DNA from: Micromussa lordhowensis
Taxonomy: Eukaryota; Cnidaria; Anthozoa; Scleractinia; Lobophylliidae
Reading direction: 5' to 3'
Assembly: GCA_964020085.1 (NCBI GenBank)
Contig: OZ026604.1
Location: 520,001 to 584,000 of the forward strand
Length of the DNA stretch: 64,000 bases
The notes under the pieces were generated by a model. That model was given only the letters and a program-made list of their open reading frames with translations. It had not been told where the DNA came from and made no database searches. Shown here piece by piece: positions 49,601 to 60,550 of this stretch. Numbering within the stretch: position 1 is the first letter of the stretch; every line of letters starts with the position of its first letter. The position numbers were made by a program, and so were the translations under genes.

Positions 49601-51880
49601 CTTGGCAAATGTGACATAGCTCGGCTTCACGGGCACTTTAAGAGGCGCGGTTTGCAGCAAAATGTTCTGCTAGGTTGGCACTTCAAGGAAATGCTAGTTA
49701 GGACATGATGGCATTGGCGCCAGGGTGTTTTTTCTGGCCTTCTTTTTGCAGTAGTTTTCCCTGGTCCCAACTTTGCAGAATTTCAGAAAACGCGCGCTGG
49801 GGCCCCCTTGGCAAATGTGACATAGCTCGGCTTCACGGGCACTTTAAGAGGCGCAGTTTGCACAAAATGTTCTGCTAGGTTGGCACTTCAAGGAAATTCT
49901 AGTTATGACATGATGGCATTGGCGCCAGGGTGTTTTTTCTGGCTTTCTTTTTGCAGTAGTTTCCCCTGGTCCCAACTTTGCAGAATTTCAGAAAACGCGC
50001 GCTGGGGGTCCCCTTGGCAAATGTGACATAGCTCGGCTTCACGGGCACTTTAAGAGGCGCGGTTTGCAGCAAACTGTTCTGCTAGGTTGGCACTTCAAGG
50101 AAATTCTAGTTAGGACATGATGGCATTGGCGCCAGGGTGTTTTTTCTGACCTTCTTTTTGCAGTAGTTTTCCCTGGTCCCAACTTTGCAGAATTTCAGAA
50201 AACGCGCGCTGTGGTTCCCCTTGGCAAATGTGACATAGCTCGGCTTCACGGGCACTTTAAGAGGCGCGGTTTGGAGCAAAATGTTCTGCAAGGTTGGCAC
50301 TTCAAGGAAATGTTAGTTAAGACATGATGGCATTGGCGCCAGGGTGTTTTTTTTTGCCTTCTTTTTGCAGTAGTTTTCCCTGGTCCCAACTTTGCAGAAT
50401 TTCAGAAAACGCGCCCTGGGGGTCCCCTTGGCAAATGTGACATAGCTCGGCTTCACGGGCACTTTAAGAGGCGCGGTTTGCAGCAAACTGTTCTGCTAGG
50501 TTGGCACTTCAAGGAAATCCTAGTTAGGACATGATGGCATTGGCGCCAGGGTGTTTTTTCTGACCTTCTTTTTGCAGTAGTTTTCCCTGGTCCCAACTTT
50601 GCAGAATTTCAGAAAACGCGCGATGTGGGTCCCCTTGGCAAATGTGACATAGCTCGGCTTCACGGGCACTTTAAGAGGCGCGGTTTGGAGCAAAATGTTC
50701 TGCTAGGTTGGCACTTCAAGGAAATGTTAGTTAGGACATGATGGCATTGGCGCCAGGGTGTTTTTTCTGGCCTTCTTTTTGCAGTAGTTTTCCCTGGTCC
50801 CAACTTTGCAGAATTTCAGAAAACGCGCCCTGGGGGTCCCCTTGGCAAATGTGACATAGCTCGGCTTCACGGGCACTTTAAGAGGCGCGGTTTGCAGCAA
50901 AATGTTCTGCTAGGTTGGCACTTCAAGGAAATGTTAGTTAGGACATGATGGCATTGGCGCCAGGGTGTTTTTTCTGGCCTTCTTTTTGCAGTAGTTTTCC
51001 CTGGTCCCAACTTTGCAGAATTTCAGAAAACGCGCGCTGGGGGTCCCCTTGGCAAATGTGACATAGCTCGGCTTCACGGGCACTTTAAGAGGCGCGGTTT
51101 GCAGCAAAATGTTCTGCTAGGTTGGCACTTCAAGAAAATTTTAGTTAGAACATGATGGCATTGGCGCCAGGGTGTTTTTTTCTGGCCTTCTTTTTGCAGT
51201 AGTTTTCCCTGGTCCCAACTTTGCAGAATTTCAGAAAACGCGCGCTGTGGTTCCCCTTGGCAAATGTGACATAGCTCGGCTTCACGGGCACTTTAAGAGG
51301 CGCGGTTTGCAGCAAAATGTTCTGCTAGGTTGGCACTTCAAGGAAATCCTTGTTAGGACATGATGGCATTGGCGCCAGGGTGTTTTTTCTGGCCTTCTTT
51401 TTGCAGTAGTTTTCCCTGGTCCCAACTTTGCAGAATTTCAGAAAACGCGCGCTGGGGGTCCCCTTGGCAAATGTGACATAGCTCGGCTTCACGGGCACTT
51501 TAAGAGGCGCGGTTTGAAGCAAACTGTTCTGCTAGGTACGCACTTCAAGGAAATCTTAGTTACGACATGATGGCATTGGCGCCAGGGTGTTTTTTCTGGC
51601 CTTCTTTTTGCAGTAGTTTTCCCTGGTCCCAACTTTGCAGAATTTCAGAAAACGCGCGCTGGGGGTCCCCTTGGCAAATGTGACATAGCTCGGCTTCACG
51701 GGCACTTTAAGAGGCGCGGTTTGCAGCAAAATGTTCTACTCGGTTGGCACTTTAAACAAATCTTAGTTAGGACATGATGGCATTGGCGCCAGGGTTTTTT
51801 GTCTGGCCTTCTTTTTGCAGTAGTTTTCCCTGGTCCCAACTTTGCAGAATTTCAGAAAACGCGCGCTGGGGGTCCCCTTA
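46650..51880. repeat. 26-monomer higher-order repeat, copy 1 (period 5379 bp)
   Basis: This segment matches 52,030-57,259 at a constant offset of 5379 bp (26 x 207 minus 3). Diagnostic variants include GTGCAC with AGGCCCGG and AACTCTTCTG (46,942-46,980), GGGGATCCCC (near 47,112), GGATGGCAC (47,191), GCCACGGTTTTTTG with AGCATTTCAG and the CGCTCCGGGT block (47,446-47,530), CTAGGTACGC (48,013), TACTCGGTTGACAC (48,219), GGCACATCAAGG (48,642), GACGTGATGG (48,668), GCGTTTTGCCGC (49,235), GGGAATTTTAAG (49,425), GGGGCCCCCTTGG with TTTGCACAAAATG (49,799-49,868), TTTCCCCTGG (49,961), GAGCAAAATGTTCTGCAAGG (50,274) and GCGATGTGGG (50,630). The left edge lies between 46,602 and 46,758. Confidence 0.92.
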
Positions 51881-52029
51881 GCAAATGTGACATAGCTCGG
51901 CTTCACGGGCACTTTAAGAGGCGCGGTTTGCAGCAAAATGTTCTGCTAGGTTGGCACTTCAAGGAAATCCTTGTTAGGACATGATGGCATTGGCGCCAGG
52001 GTGTTTTTTCTGGCCTTCTTTTTGCAGTA
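51300..52029. repeat. Mosaic junction between the two 26-monomer copies
   Basis: From about 51,300 to 51,780 the sequence matches about 47,780-48,260 at an offset of 3518 bp: AAATCCTTGTT, GAAGCAAACTG, GGTACGCAC and TACTCGGTT are shared. From about 51,880 to 52,130 it instead matches about 47,741-47,990 at an offset of 4139 bp, sharing CCCCTTAGCAAA and AAATCCTTGTT. Between them lies a GGGTTTTTTGTCTGG monomer. The junction is therefore built from pieces of the same unit in different registers, which is evidence of repeated exchange and not a single duplication. Confidence 0.8.
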
Positions 52030-55000
52030 GTTTTCCCTGGTCCCAACTTTGCAGAATTTCAGAAAACGCGCGCTGGGGGTCCCCTTGGCAAATGTGACAT
52101 AGCTCGGCTTCACGGGCACTTTAAGAGGCGCGGTTTCCAGCAAAATGTTCTGCTAGGTTGGCACTTCAAGGAAATCCTAGTTAGGACATGATGGCATTGG
52201 CGCCAGGGTGTTTTTTCTGGCCTTCTTTTTGCAGTAGTTTTCCCTGGTCCCAACTTTGCAGAATTTCAGAAAACGCGCGCTGGGGGTCCCCTTGGCAAAT
52301 GTGACATAGCTCGGCTTCACGTGCACTTTAAGAGGCCCGGTTTGCAGCAAACTCTTCTGCTAGGTTGGCACTTCAAGGAAATTTTAGTTAGGACATGATG
52401 GCATTGGCGCCAGGGTGTTTTTTCTGGCCTTCTTTTTGCAGTAGTTTTCCCTGGTCCCAACTTTGCAGAATTTCAGAAAACGCGCGCTGGGGATCCCCTT
52501 GGCAAATGTGACATAGCTCGGCTTCACGGGCACTTTAAGAGGCGCGGTTTGCAGCAAAATGTTCTGCTAGGATGGCACTTCAAGGAAATCTTAGTTAGGA
52601 CATGATGGCATTGGCGCCAGAGTGTTTTTTCTGGCCTTCTTTTTGCAGTAGTTTTCCCTGGTCCCAACTTTGCAGAATTTCAGAAAACGCGCGCTGGGGG
52701 TCCCCTTGGCAAATGTGACATAGCTCGGCTTCACGGGCACTTTAAGAGGCGCGGTTTGCAGCAAACTGTTCTGCTAGGTTGGCACTTCAAGGAAATGTTA
52801 GTTAAAACATGATGGCATTGGCGCCACGGTTTTTTGTCTGGCCTTCTTTTTGCAGTAGTTTTCCCTGGTCCCAACTTTGCAGCATTTCAGAAAACGCGCT
52901 CCGGGTCCCCTTGGCAAATGTGACATAGCTCGGCTTCACGGGCACTTTAAGAGGCGCGGTTTGCAGCAAAATGTTCTGCTAGGTTGGCACTTCAAGGAAA
53001 TCGTAGTTAGGAGATGATGGCATTGGCGCCAGGGTGTTTTTTCTGGCCTTCTTTTTGCAGTAGTTTTCCCTGGTCCCAACTTTGCAGAATTTCAGAAAAC
53101 GCGCGCTGGGGGTCCCCTTAGCAAATGTGACATAGCTCGGCTTCACGGGCACTTTAAGAGGCGCGGTTTGCAGCAAAATGTTCTGCTAGGTTGGCACTTC
53201 AAGGAAATCCTTGTTAGGACATGATGGCATTGGCGCCAGGGTGTTTTTTCTGGCCTTCTTTTTGCAGTAGTTTTCCCTGGTCCCAACTTTGCAGAATTTC
53301 AGAAAACGCGCGCTGGGGGTCCCCTTGGCAAATGTGACATAGCTCGGCTTCACGGGCACTTTAAGAGGCGCGGTTTGAAGCAAACTGTTCTGCTAGGTAC
53401 GCACTTCAAGGAAATCTTAGTTACGACATGATGGCATTGGCGCCAGGGTGTTTTTTCTGGCCTTCTTTTTGCAGTAGTTTTCCCTGGTCCCAACTTTGCA
53501 GAATTTCAGAAAACGCGCGCTGGGGGTCCCCTTGGCAAATGTGACATAGCTCGGCTTCACGGGCACTTTAAGAGGCGCGGTTTGCAGCAAAATGTTCTAC
53601 TCGGTTGACACTTTAAACAAATCTTAGTTAGGACATGATGGCATTGGCGCCAGGGTGTTTTTCCTGGCCTTCTTTTTGCAGTAGTTTTCCCTGGTCCCAA
53701 CTTTGCAGAATTTCAGAAAACGCGCGCTGGGGGTCCCCTTGGCAAATGTGACATAGCTCGGCTTCACGGGCACTTTAAGAGGCCCGGTTTGCAGCAAAAT
53801 GTTCTGCTAGGTTGGCACTTCAAGGAAATCTTAGTTAGGACATGATGGCATTGGCGCCAGGGTGTTTTTTCTGGCCTTCTTTTTGCAGTAGTTTTCCCTG
53901 GTCCCAACTTTGCAGAATTTCAGAAAACGCGCGCTGGGGGTCCCCTTGGCAAATGTGACATAGCTCGGCTTCACGGGCACTTTAAGAGGCGCGGTTTCCA
54001 GCAAAATGTTCTGCTAGGTTGGCACATCAAGGAAATTTTAGTTAGGACGTGATGGCATTGGCGCCAGGGTGTTTTTTCTGGCCTTCTTTTTGCAGTAGTT
54101 TTCCCTGGTCCCAACTTTGCAGAATTTCAGAAAACGCGCGCTGGGGGTCCCCTTGGCAAATGTGACATAGCTCGGCTTCACGGGCACTTTAAGAGGCGCG
54201 GTTTCCAGCAAAATGTTCTGCTAGGTTGGCACTTCAAGGAAATTTTAGTTAGGACATGATGGCATTGGCGCCAGGGTGTTTTTTTTGGCCTTCTTTTTGC
54301 AGTAGTTTTCCCTGGTCCCAACTTTGCAGAATTTCAGAAAACGCGCGCTGGGGGTCCCCTTGGCAAATGTGACATAGCTCGGCTTCACGGGCACTTTAAG
54401 AGGCGCGGTTTGCAGCAAAATGTTCTGCTAGGTTGGCACTTCAAGGAAATTCTAGTTAAGACATGATGGCATTGGCGCCAGGGTTTTTTTTCTGGCCTTC
54501 TTTTTGCAGTAGTTTTCCCTGGTCCCAACTTTGCAGAATTTCAGAAAACGCGCGCTGGGGGTCCCCTTGGCAAATGTGACATAGCTCGGCTTCACGGGCA
54601 CTTTAAGAGGCGCGTTTTGCCGCAAAATGTTCTGCTAGGTTGGCACTTTAAGGAAATCCTAGTTAGACCATGATGGCATTGGCGCCAGGGTGTTTTTTCT
54701 GGCCTTCTTTTTGCAGTAGTTTTCCCTGGTCCCAACTTTGCAGAATTTCAGAAAACGCGCGCTGTGGGTCCCCTTGGCAAATGTGACATAGCTCGGCTTC
54801 ACGGGAATTTTAAGAGGCGCGGTTTGCAGCAAAATGTTCTGCTAGGTTGGCACTTGAAGGAAATCTTAGTTAGGACATGATGGCATTGGCGCCAGGGTGT
54901 TTTTTCTGGCCTTCTTTTTGCAGTAGTTTTCCCTGGTCCCAACTTTGCAGAATTTCAGAAAACGCGCGCTGGGGGTCCCCTTGGCAAATGTGACATAGCT

Positions 55001-57259
55001 CGGCTTCACGGGCACTTTAAGAGGCGCGGTTTGCAGCAAAATGTTCTGCTAGGTTGGCACTTCAAGGAAATGCTAGTTAGGACATGATGGCATTGGCGCC
55101 AGGGTGTTTTTTCTGGCCTTCTTTTTGCAGTAGTTTTCCCTGGTCCCAACTTTGCAGAATTTCAGAAAACGCGCGCTGGGGCCCCCTTGGCAAATGTGAC
55201 ATAGCTCGGCTTCACGGGCACTTTAAGAGGCGCAGTTTGCACAAAATGTTCTGCTAGGTTGGCACTTCAAGGAAATTCTAGTTATGACATGATGGCATTG
55301 GCGCCAGGGTGTTTTTTCTGGCTTTCTTTTTGCAGTAGTTTCCCCTGGTCCCAACTTTGCAGAATTTCAGAAAACGCGCGCTGGGGGTCCCCTTGGCAAA
55401 TGTGACATAGCTCGGCTTCACGGGCACTTTAAGAGGCGCGGTTTGCAGCAAACTGTTCTGCTAGGTTGGCACTTCAAGGAAATTCTAGTTAGGACATGAT
55501 GGCATTGGCGCCAGGGTGTTTTTTCTGACCTTCTTTTTGCAGTAGTTTTCCCTGGTCCCAACTTTGCAGAATTTCAGAAAACGCGCGCTGTGGTTCCCCT
55601 TGGCAAATGTGACATAGCTCGGCTTCACGGGCACTTTAAGAGGCGCGGTTTGGAGCAAAATGTTCTGCAAGGTTGGCACTTCAAGGAAATGTTAGTTAAG
55701 ACATGATGGCATTGGCGCCAGGGTGTTTTTTTTTGCCTTCTTTTTGCAGTAGTTTTCCCTGGTCCCAACTTTGCAGAATTTCAGAAAACGCGCCCTGGGG
55801 GTCCCCTTGGCAAATGTGACATAGCTCGGCTTCACGGGCACTTTAAGAGGCGCGGTTTGCAGCAAACTGTTCTGCTAGGTTGGCACTTCAAGGAAATCCT
55901 AGTTAGGACATGATGGCATTGGCGCCAGGGTGTTTTTTCTGACCTTCTTTTTGCAGTAGTTTTCCCTGGTCCCAACTTTGCAGAATTTCAGAAAACGCGC
56001 GATGTGGGTCCCCTTGGCAAATGTGACATAGCTCGGCTTCACGGGCACTTTAAGAGGCGCGGTTTGGAGCAAAATGTTCTGCTAGGTTGGCACTTCAAGG
56101 AAATGTTAGTTAGGACATGATGGCATTGGCGCCAGGGTGTTTTTTCTGGCCTTCTTTTTGCAGTAGTTTTCCCTGGTCCCAACTTTGCAGAATTTCAGAA
56201 AACGCGCCCTGGGGGTCCCCTTGGCAAATGTGACATAGCTCGGCTTCACGGGCACTTTAAGAGGCGCGGTTTGCAGCAAAATGTTCTGCTAGGTTGGCAC
56301 TTCAAGGAAATGTTAGTTAGGACATGATGGCATTGGCGCCAGGGTGTTTTTTCTGGCCTTCTTTTTGCAGTAGTTTTCCCTGGTCCCAACTTTGCAGAAT
56401 TTCAGAAAACGCGCGCTGGGGGTCCCCTTGGCAAATGTGACATAGCTCGGCTTCACGGGCACTTTAAGAGGCGCGGTTTGCAGCAAAATGTTCTGCTAGG
56501 TTGGCACTTCAAGAAAATTTTAGTTAGAACATGATGGCATTGGCGCCAGGGTGTTTTTTTCTGGCCTTCTTTTTGCAGTAGTTTTCCCTGGTCCCAACTT
56601 TGCAGAATTTCAGAAAACGCGCGCTGTGGTTCCCCTTGGCAAATGTGACATAGCTCGGCTTCACGGGCACTTTAAGAGGCGCGGTTTGCAGCAAAATGTT
56701 CTGCTAGGTTGGCACTTCAAGGAAATCCTTGTTAGGACATGATGGCATTGGCGCCAGGGTGTTTTTTCTGGCCTTCTTTTTGCAGTAGTTTTCCCTGGTC
56801 CCAACTTTGCAGAATTTCAGAAAACGCGCGCTGGGGGTCCCCTTGGCAAATGTGACATAGCTCGGCTTCACGGGCACTTTAAGAGGCGCGGTTTGAAGCA
56901 AACTGTTCTGCTAGGTACGCACTTCAAGGAAATCTTAGTTACGACATGATGGCATTGGCGCCAGGGTGTTTTTTCTGGCCTTCTTTTTGCAGTAGTTTTC
57001 CCTGGTCCCAACTTTGCAGAATTTCAGAAAACGCGCGCTGGGGGTCCCCTTGGCAAATGTGACATAGCTCGGCTTCACGGGCACTTTAAGAGGCGCGGTT
57101 TGCAGCAAAATGTTCTACTCGGTTGGCACTTTAAACAAATCTTAGTTAGGACATGATGGCATTGGCGCCAGGGTTTTTTGTCTGGCCTTCTTTTTGCAGT
57201 AGTTTTCCCTGGTCCCAACTTTGCAGAATTTCAGAAAACGCGCGCTGGGGGTCCCCTTG
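52030..57259. repeat. 26-monomer higher-order repeat, copy 2 (period 5379 bp)
   Basis: This is the second copy of the 46,650-51,880 segment. Almost every variant listed for copy 1 is repeated 5379 bp on. Differences I noticed are T47,202 versus C52,581 (monomer position 14) and A51,880 versus G57,259. The match ends about there: AGGCGCGG near 51,920 corresponds to AGGCCCGG near 57,299. The stretch after that, to about 57,590, resembles 48,400-48,690 (AGGCCCGG, TTTCCAGC, GGCACATCAAGG), so copy 2 runs into a third fragment of the same unit. Confidence 0.92.
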
Positions 57260-58570
57260 GCAAATGTGACATAGCTCGGCTTCACGGGCACTTTAAGAGG
57301 CCCGGTTTGCAGCAAAATGTTCTGCTAGGTTGGCACTTTAAGGAAATCTTAGTTAGGACATGATGGCATTGGCGCCAGGGTGTTTTTTCTGGCCTTCTTT
57401 TTGCAGTAGTTTTCCCTGGTCCCAACTTTGCAGAATTTCAGAAAACGCGCGCTGGGGGTCCCCTTGGCAAATGTGACATAGCTCGGCTTCACGGGCACTT
57501 TAAGAGGCGCGGTTTCCAGCAAAATGTTCTGCTAGGTTGGCACATCAAGGAAATTTTAGTTAGGACATGATGGCATTGGCGCCAGGGTGTTTTTTCTGGC
57601 CTTCTTTTTGCAGTAGTTTTCCCTGGTCCCAACTTTGCAGAATTTCAGAAAACGCGCGCTGGGGGTCCCCTTGGTAAATGTGACATAGCTCGGTTTCACG
57701 GGCACTTTAAGGGGCGCGGTTTGCAGCAAAATGTTCTGCTAGGTTGGCACTGCAAGGAAATCCTAGTTAACACATGATGGCATTGGCGCCAGGGTGTTTT
57801 TTCTGGCCTTCTTTTTGCAGTAGTTTTCCCTGGTCCCAACTTTGCAGAATTTCAGAAAACGCGCGCTGGGGGTCCCCTTGGCAAATGTGACATAGCTCGG
57901 CTTCACGGGCACTTTAAGAGGCGCGGTTTGCAGCAAAATGTTCTGCTAGGTTGGCACTTTAAGGAAATCCTAGTTAGGACATGATGGCATTGGCGCCAGC
58001 GTGTTTTTTCTGGCCTTTTTTTTGCAGTAGTTTTCCCTGGTCCCAACTTTGCAGAATTTCAGAAAACGCGCGCTGGGGGTCCCCTTGGCAAATGTGACAT
58101 AGCTCGGCTTCACGGGCACTTTAAGAGGCGCGGTTTGCAGCAAAATGTTCTGCTAGGTTGGCACTTCAAGGAAATCCTAGTTAGGACATGATGGCATTGG
58201 CGCCAGGGTGTTTTTTCTGGCCTTCTTTTTGCAGTAGTTTTCCCTGGTCCCAACTTTGCAGAATTTCAGAAAACGCGCGCTGGGGGTCCCCTTGGCAAAT
58301 GTGACATAGCTCGGCTTCACGGGCACTTTAAGAGGCGCGGTTTGCAGCAAAATGTTCTGCTAGGTTGGCACTTCAAGGAAATGCAAGTTAACACATGATG
58401 GCATTGGCGCCAGGGTGTTTTTTCTGGCCTTCTTTTTGCAGTAGTTTTCCCTGGTCCCAACTTTGCAGAATTTCAGAAAACGCGCGCTGAGGGTCCCCTT
58501 GGCAAATGTGACATAGCTCGGCTTCACGGGCACTTTAAGAGGCGCGGTTTGCAGCAAAATGTTCTGCTAG
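57260..58570. repeat. Third fragment of the 26-monomer unit, then mixed monomers
   Basis: Bases 57,260-57,590 continue with markers of the 48.4-48.7 kb part of the 26-monomer unit, though GACGTGATGG is the consensus GACATGATGG here. Beyond that the monomers are unrelated: TTGGTAAATG with TTTAAGGGGCG near 57,674-57,712, GTTAACACATG near 57,767 and 58,387, GCCAGCGTG near 57,996, and GCTGAGGGTCC near 58,487. From here rightwards the AAACTG variant is no longer seen. No gene is present. Confidence 0.77.
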
Positions 58571-59850
58571 GCTGGCACTCCAAGGAAATCCTAGTTAGGA
58601 CATGATGGCATTGGCGCCAGGATGTTTTTTCTGGCCTTCTTTTTGCAGTAGTTTTCCCTGGTCCCAACTTTGCAGAATTTCAGAAAACGCGCGCTGGGGG
58701 TCCCCTTGGCAAATGTGACATAGCTCGGCTTCACGGGCACTTTAAGAGGCGCGGTTTGCAGCAAAATGTTCTGCTAGGTTGGCACTTCAAGAAAATGCAA
58801 GTTAAGACATGATGGCATTGGCGCCAGGGTTTTTTTTCTGGCCTTCTTTTTGCAGTAGTTTTCCCTGGTCCCAACTTTGCAGAATTTCAGAAAACGCGCG
58901 CTGGGGGTCCCCTTGGCAAATGTGACATAGCTCGGCTTCACGGGCACTTTAAGAGACGCGGTTTGCAGCAAAATGTTCTGCTAGGTTGGCACTTTAAGGA
59001 AATCCTAGTTAGGACATGATGGCATTGGCGCCAAAGTGTCTTTTCTGGCCTTCTTTGCAGTAGTTTTCCCTGGTCCCAACTTTGCAGAATTTCAGAAAAC
59101 GCGCGCTGGGGGTCCCCTTGGCAAATGTGACATAGCTCGGTTTCACGGGCACTTTAAGAGGCGCGGTTTGCAGCAAAATTTTCTGCTAGGTTGGCACTTT
59201 AAGGAAATCCTAGTTATAACATGATGGCATTGGCGCCAGGGTGTTTTTTCTGGCCTTCTTTTTGCAGTAGTTTTCCCTGGTCCCAACTTTGCAGAATTTC
59301 AGAAAACGCGCGCTGGGGGTCCCCTTGGCAAATGTGACATAGCTCGGCTTCACGGGCACTTTAAGAGGCGCGGTTTGCAGCAAAATGTTCTGCTAGGCTG
59401 GCACTCCAAGGAAATCCTAGTTAGGACATGATGGCATTGGCGCCAGGATGTTTTTTCTGGCCTTCTTTTTGCAGTAGTTTTCCCTGGTCCCAACTTTGCA
59501 GAATTTCAGAAAACGCGCGCTGGGGGTCCCCTTGGCAAATGTGACATAGCTCGGCTTCACGGGCACTTTAAGAGGCGCGGTTTGCAGCAAAATGTTCTGC
59601 TAGGTTGGCACTTCAAGGAAATGCAAGTTAAGACATGATGGCATTGGCGCCAGGGTGTTTTTTCTGGCCTTCTTTTTGCAGTAGTTTTCCCTGGTCCCAA
59701 CTTTGCAGAATTTCAGAAAACGCGCGCTGGGGGTCCCCTTGGCAAATGTGACATAGCTCGGCTTCACGGGCACTTTAAGAGACGCGGTTTGCAGCAAAAT
59801 GTTTACTAGGTTGGCACTTTAAGGAAATCTTAGTTAGGACATGATGGCAT
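58571..59850. repeat. Tetramer higher-order repeat (825 bp), second copy interrupted
   Basis: CTAGGCTGGCACTCCAAGG (58,567 and 59,392), CCAGGATG (near 58,617 and 59,442), AAATGCAAGTTAAG (near 58,793 and 59,618), AAGAGACGCGG (near 58,951 and 59,778) and GCCAAAGTGTCTTTTCTGG with the shortened CTTCTTTGCAG (near 59,030 and 59,855) are shared at about 825 bp (four monomers minus 3). The 3-bp shortfall fits the 2-bp loss in the CTTCTTTGCAG tract and one base lost in AATGTTTACTAGG near 59,799. The second copy runs into the 350-bp duplication. Confidence 0.82.
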
Positions 59851-60550
59851 TGGCGCCAAAGTGTCTTTTCTGGCCTTCTTTGCAGTAGTTTTCCCTGGTC
59901 CCAACTTTGCAGAATTTCAGAAAACGCGCGCTGGGGGTCCCCTTGGCAAATGTGACATAGCTCGGTTTCACGGGCACTTTAAGAGGCGCGGTTTGCAGCA
60001 AAATTTTCTGCTAGGTTGGCACTTTAAGGAAATCCTAGTTATGACATGATGGCATTGGCGCCAGGGTGTTTTTTCTGGCCTTCTTTTTGCAGTAGTTTTC
60101 CCTGGTCCCAACTTTGCAGAATTTCAGAAAACGCGCGCTGGGGGTCCCCTTGGCAAATGTGACATAGCTCGGCTTCACGGGCACTTTAAGAGGCGCGGTT
60201 TGGCGCCAAAGTGTCTTTTCTGGCCTTCTTTGCAGTAGTTTTCCCTGGTCCCAACTTTGCAGAATTTCAGAAAACGCGCGCTGGGGGTCCCCTTGGCAAA
60301 TGTGACATAGCTCGGTTTCACGGGCACTTTAAGAGGCGCGGTTTGCAGCAAAATTTTCTGCTAGGTTGGCACTTTAAGGAAATCCTAGTTATGACATGAT
60401 GGCATTGGCGCCAGGGTGTTTTTTCTGGCCTTCTTTTTGCAGTAGTTTTCCCTGGTCCCAACTTTGCAGAATTTCAGAAAACGCGCGCTGGGGGTCCCCT
60501 TGGCAAATGTGACATAGCTCGGCTTCACGGGCACTTTAAGAGGCGCGGTT
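59851..60550. repeat. Out-of-register tandem duplication of 350 bp
   Basis: Bases 59,851-60,200 and 60,201-60,550 are identical by eye over all 350 positions. The unit is not a multiple of 207, so the register jumps at the junction: GGCGCGGTT (monomer 182-190) is joined straight to TGGCGCC (46-52), skipping 62 bp of monomer. Three bases, TTG, could belong to either side. Copy 2 resumes normal sequence after 60,550. This is the clearest register break in the window. Confidence 0.93.

Noticed and set aside
60190..60210. Boundary of a different repeat family
   Set aside because: The sequence on both sides is the same satellite; only the register changes, and the following 350 bases repeat the preceding 350.
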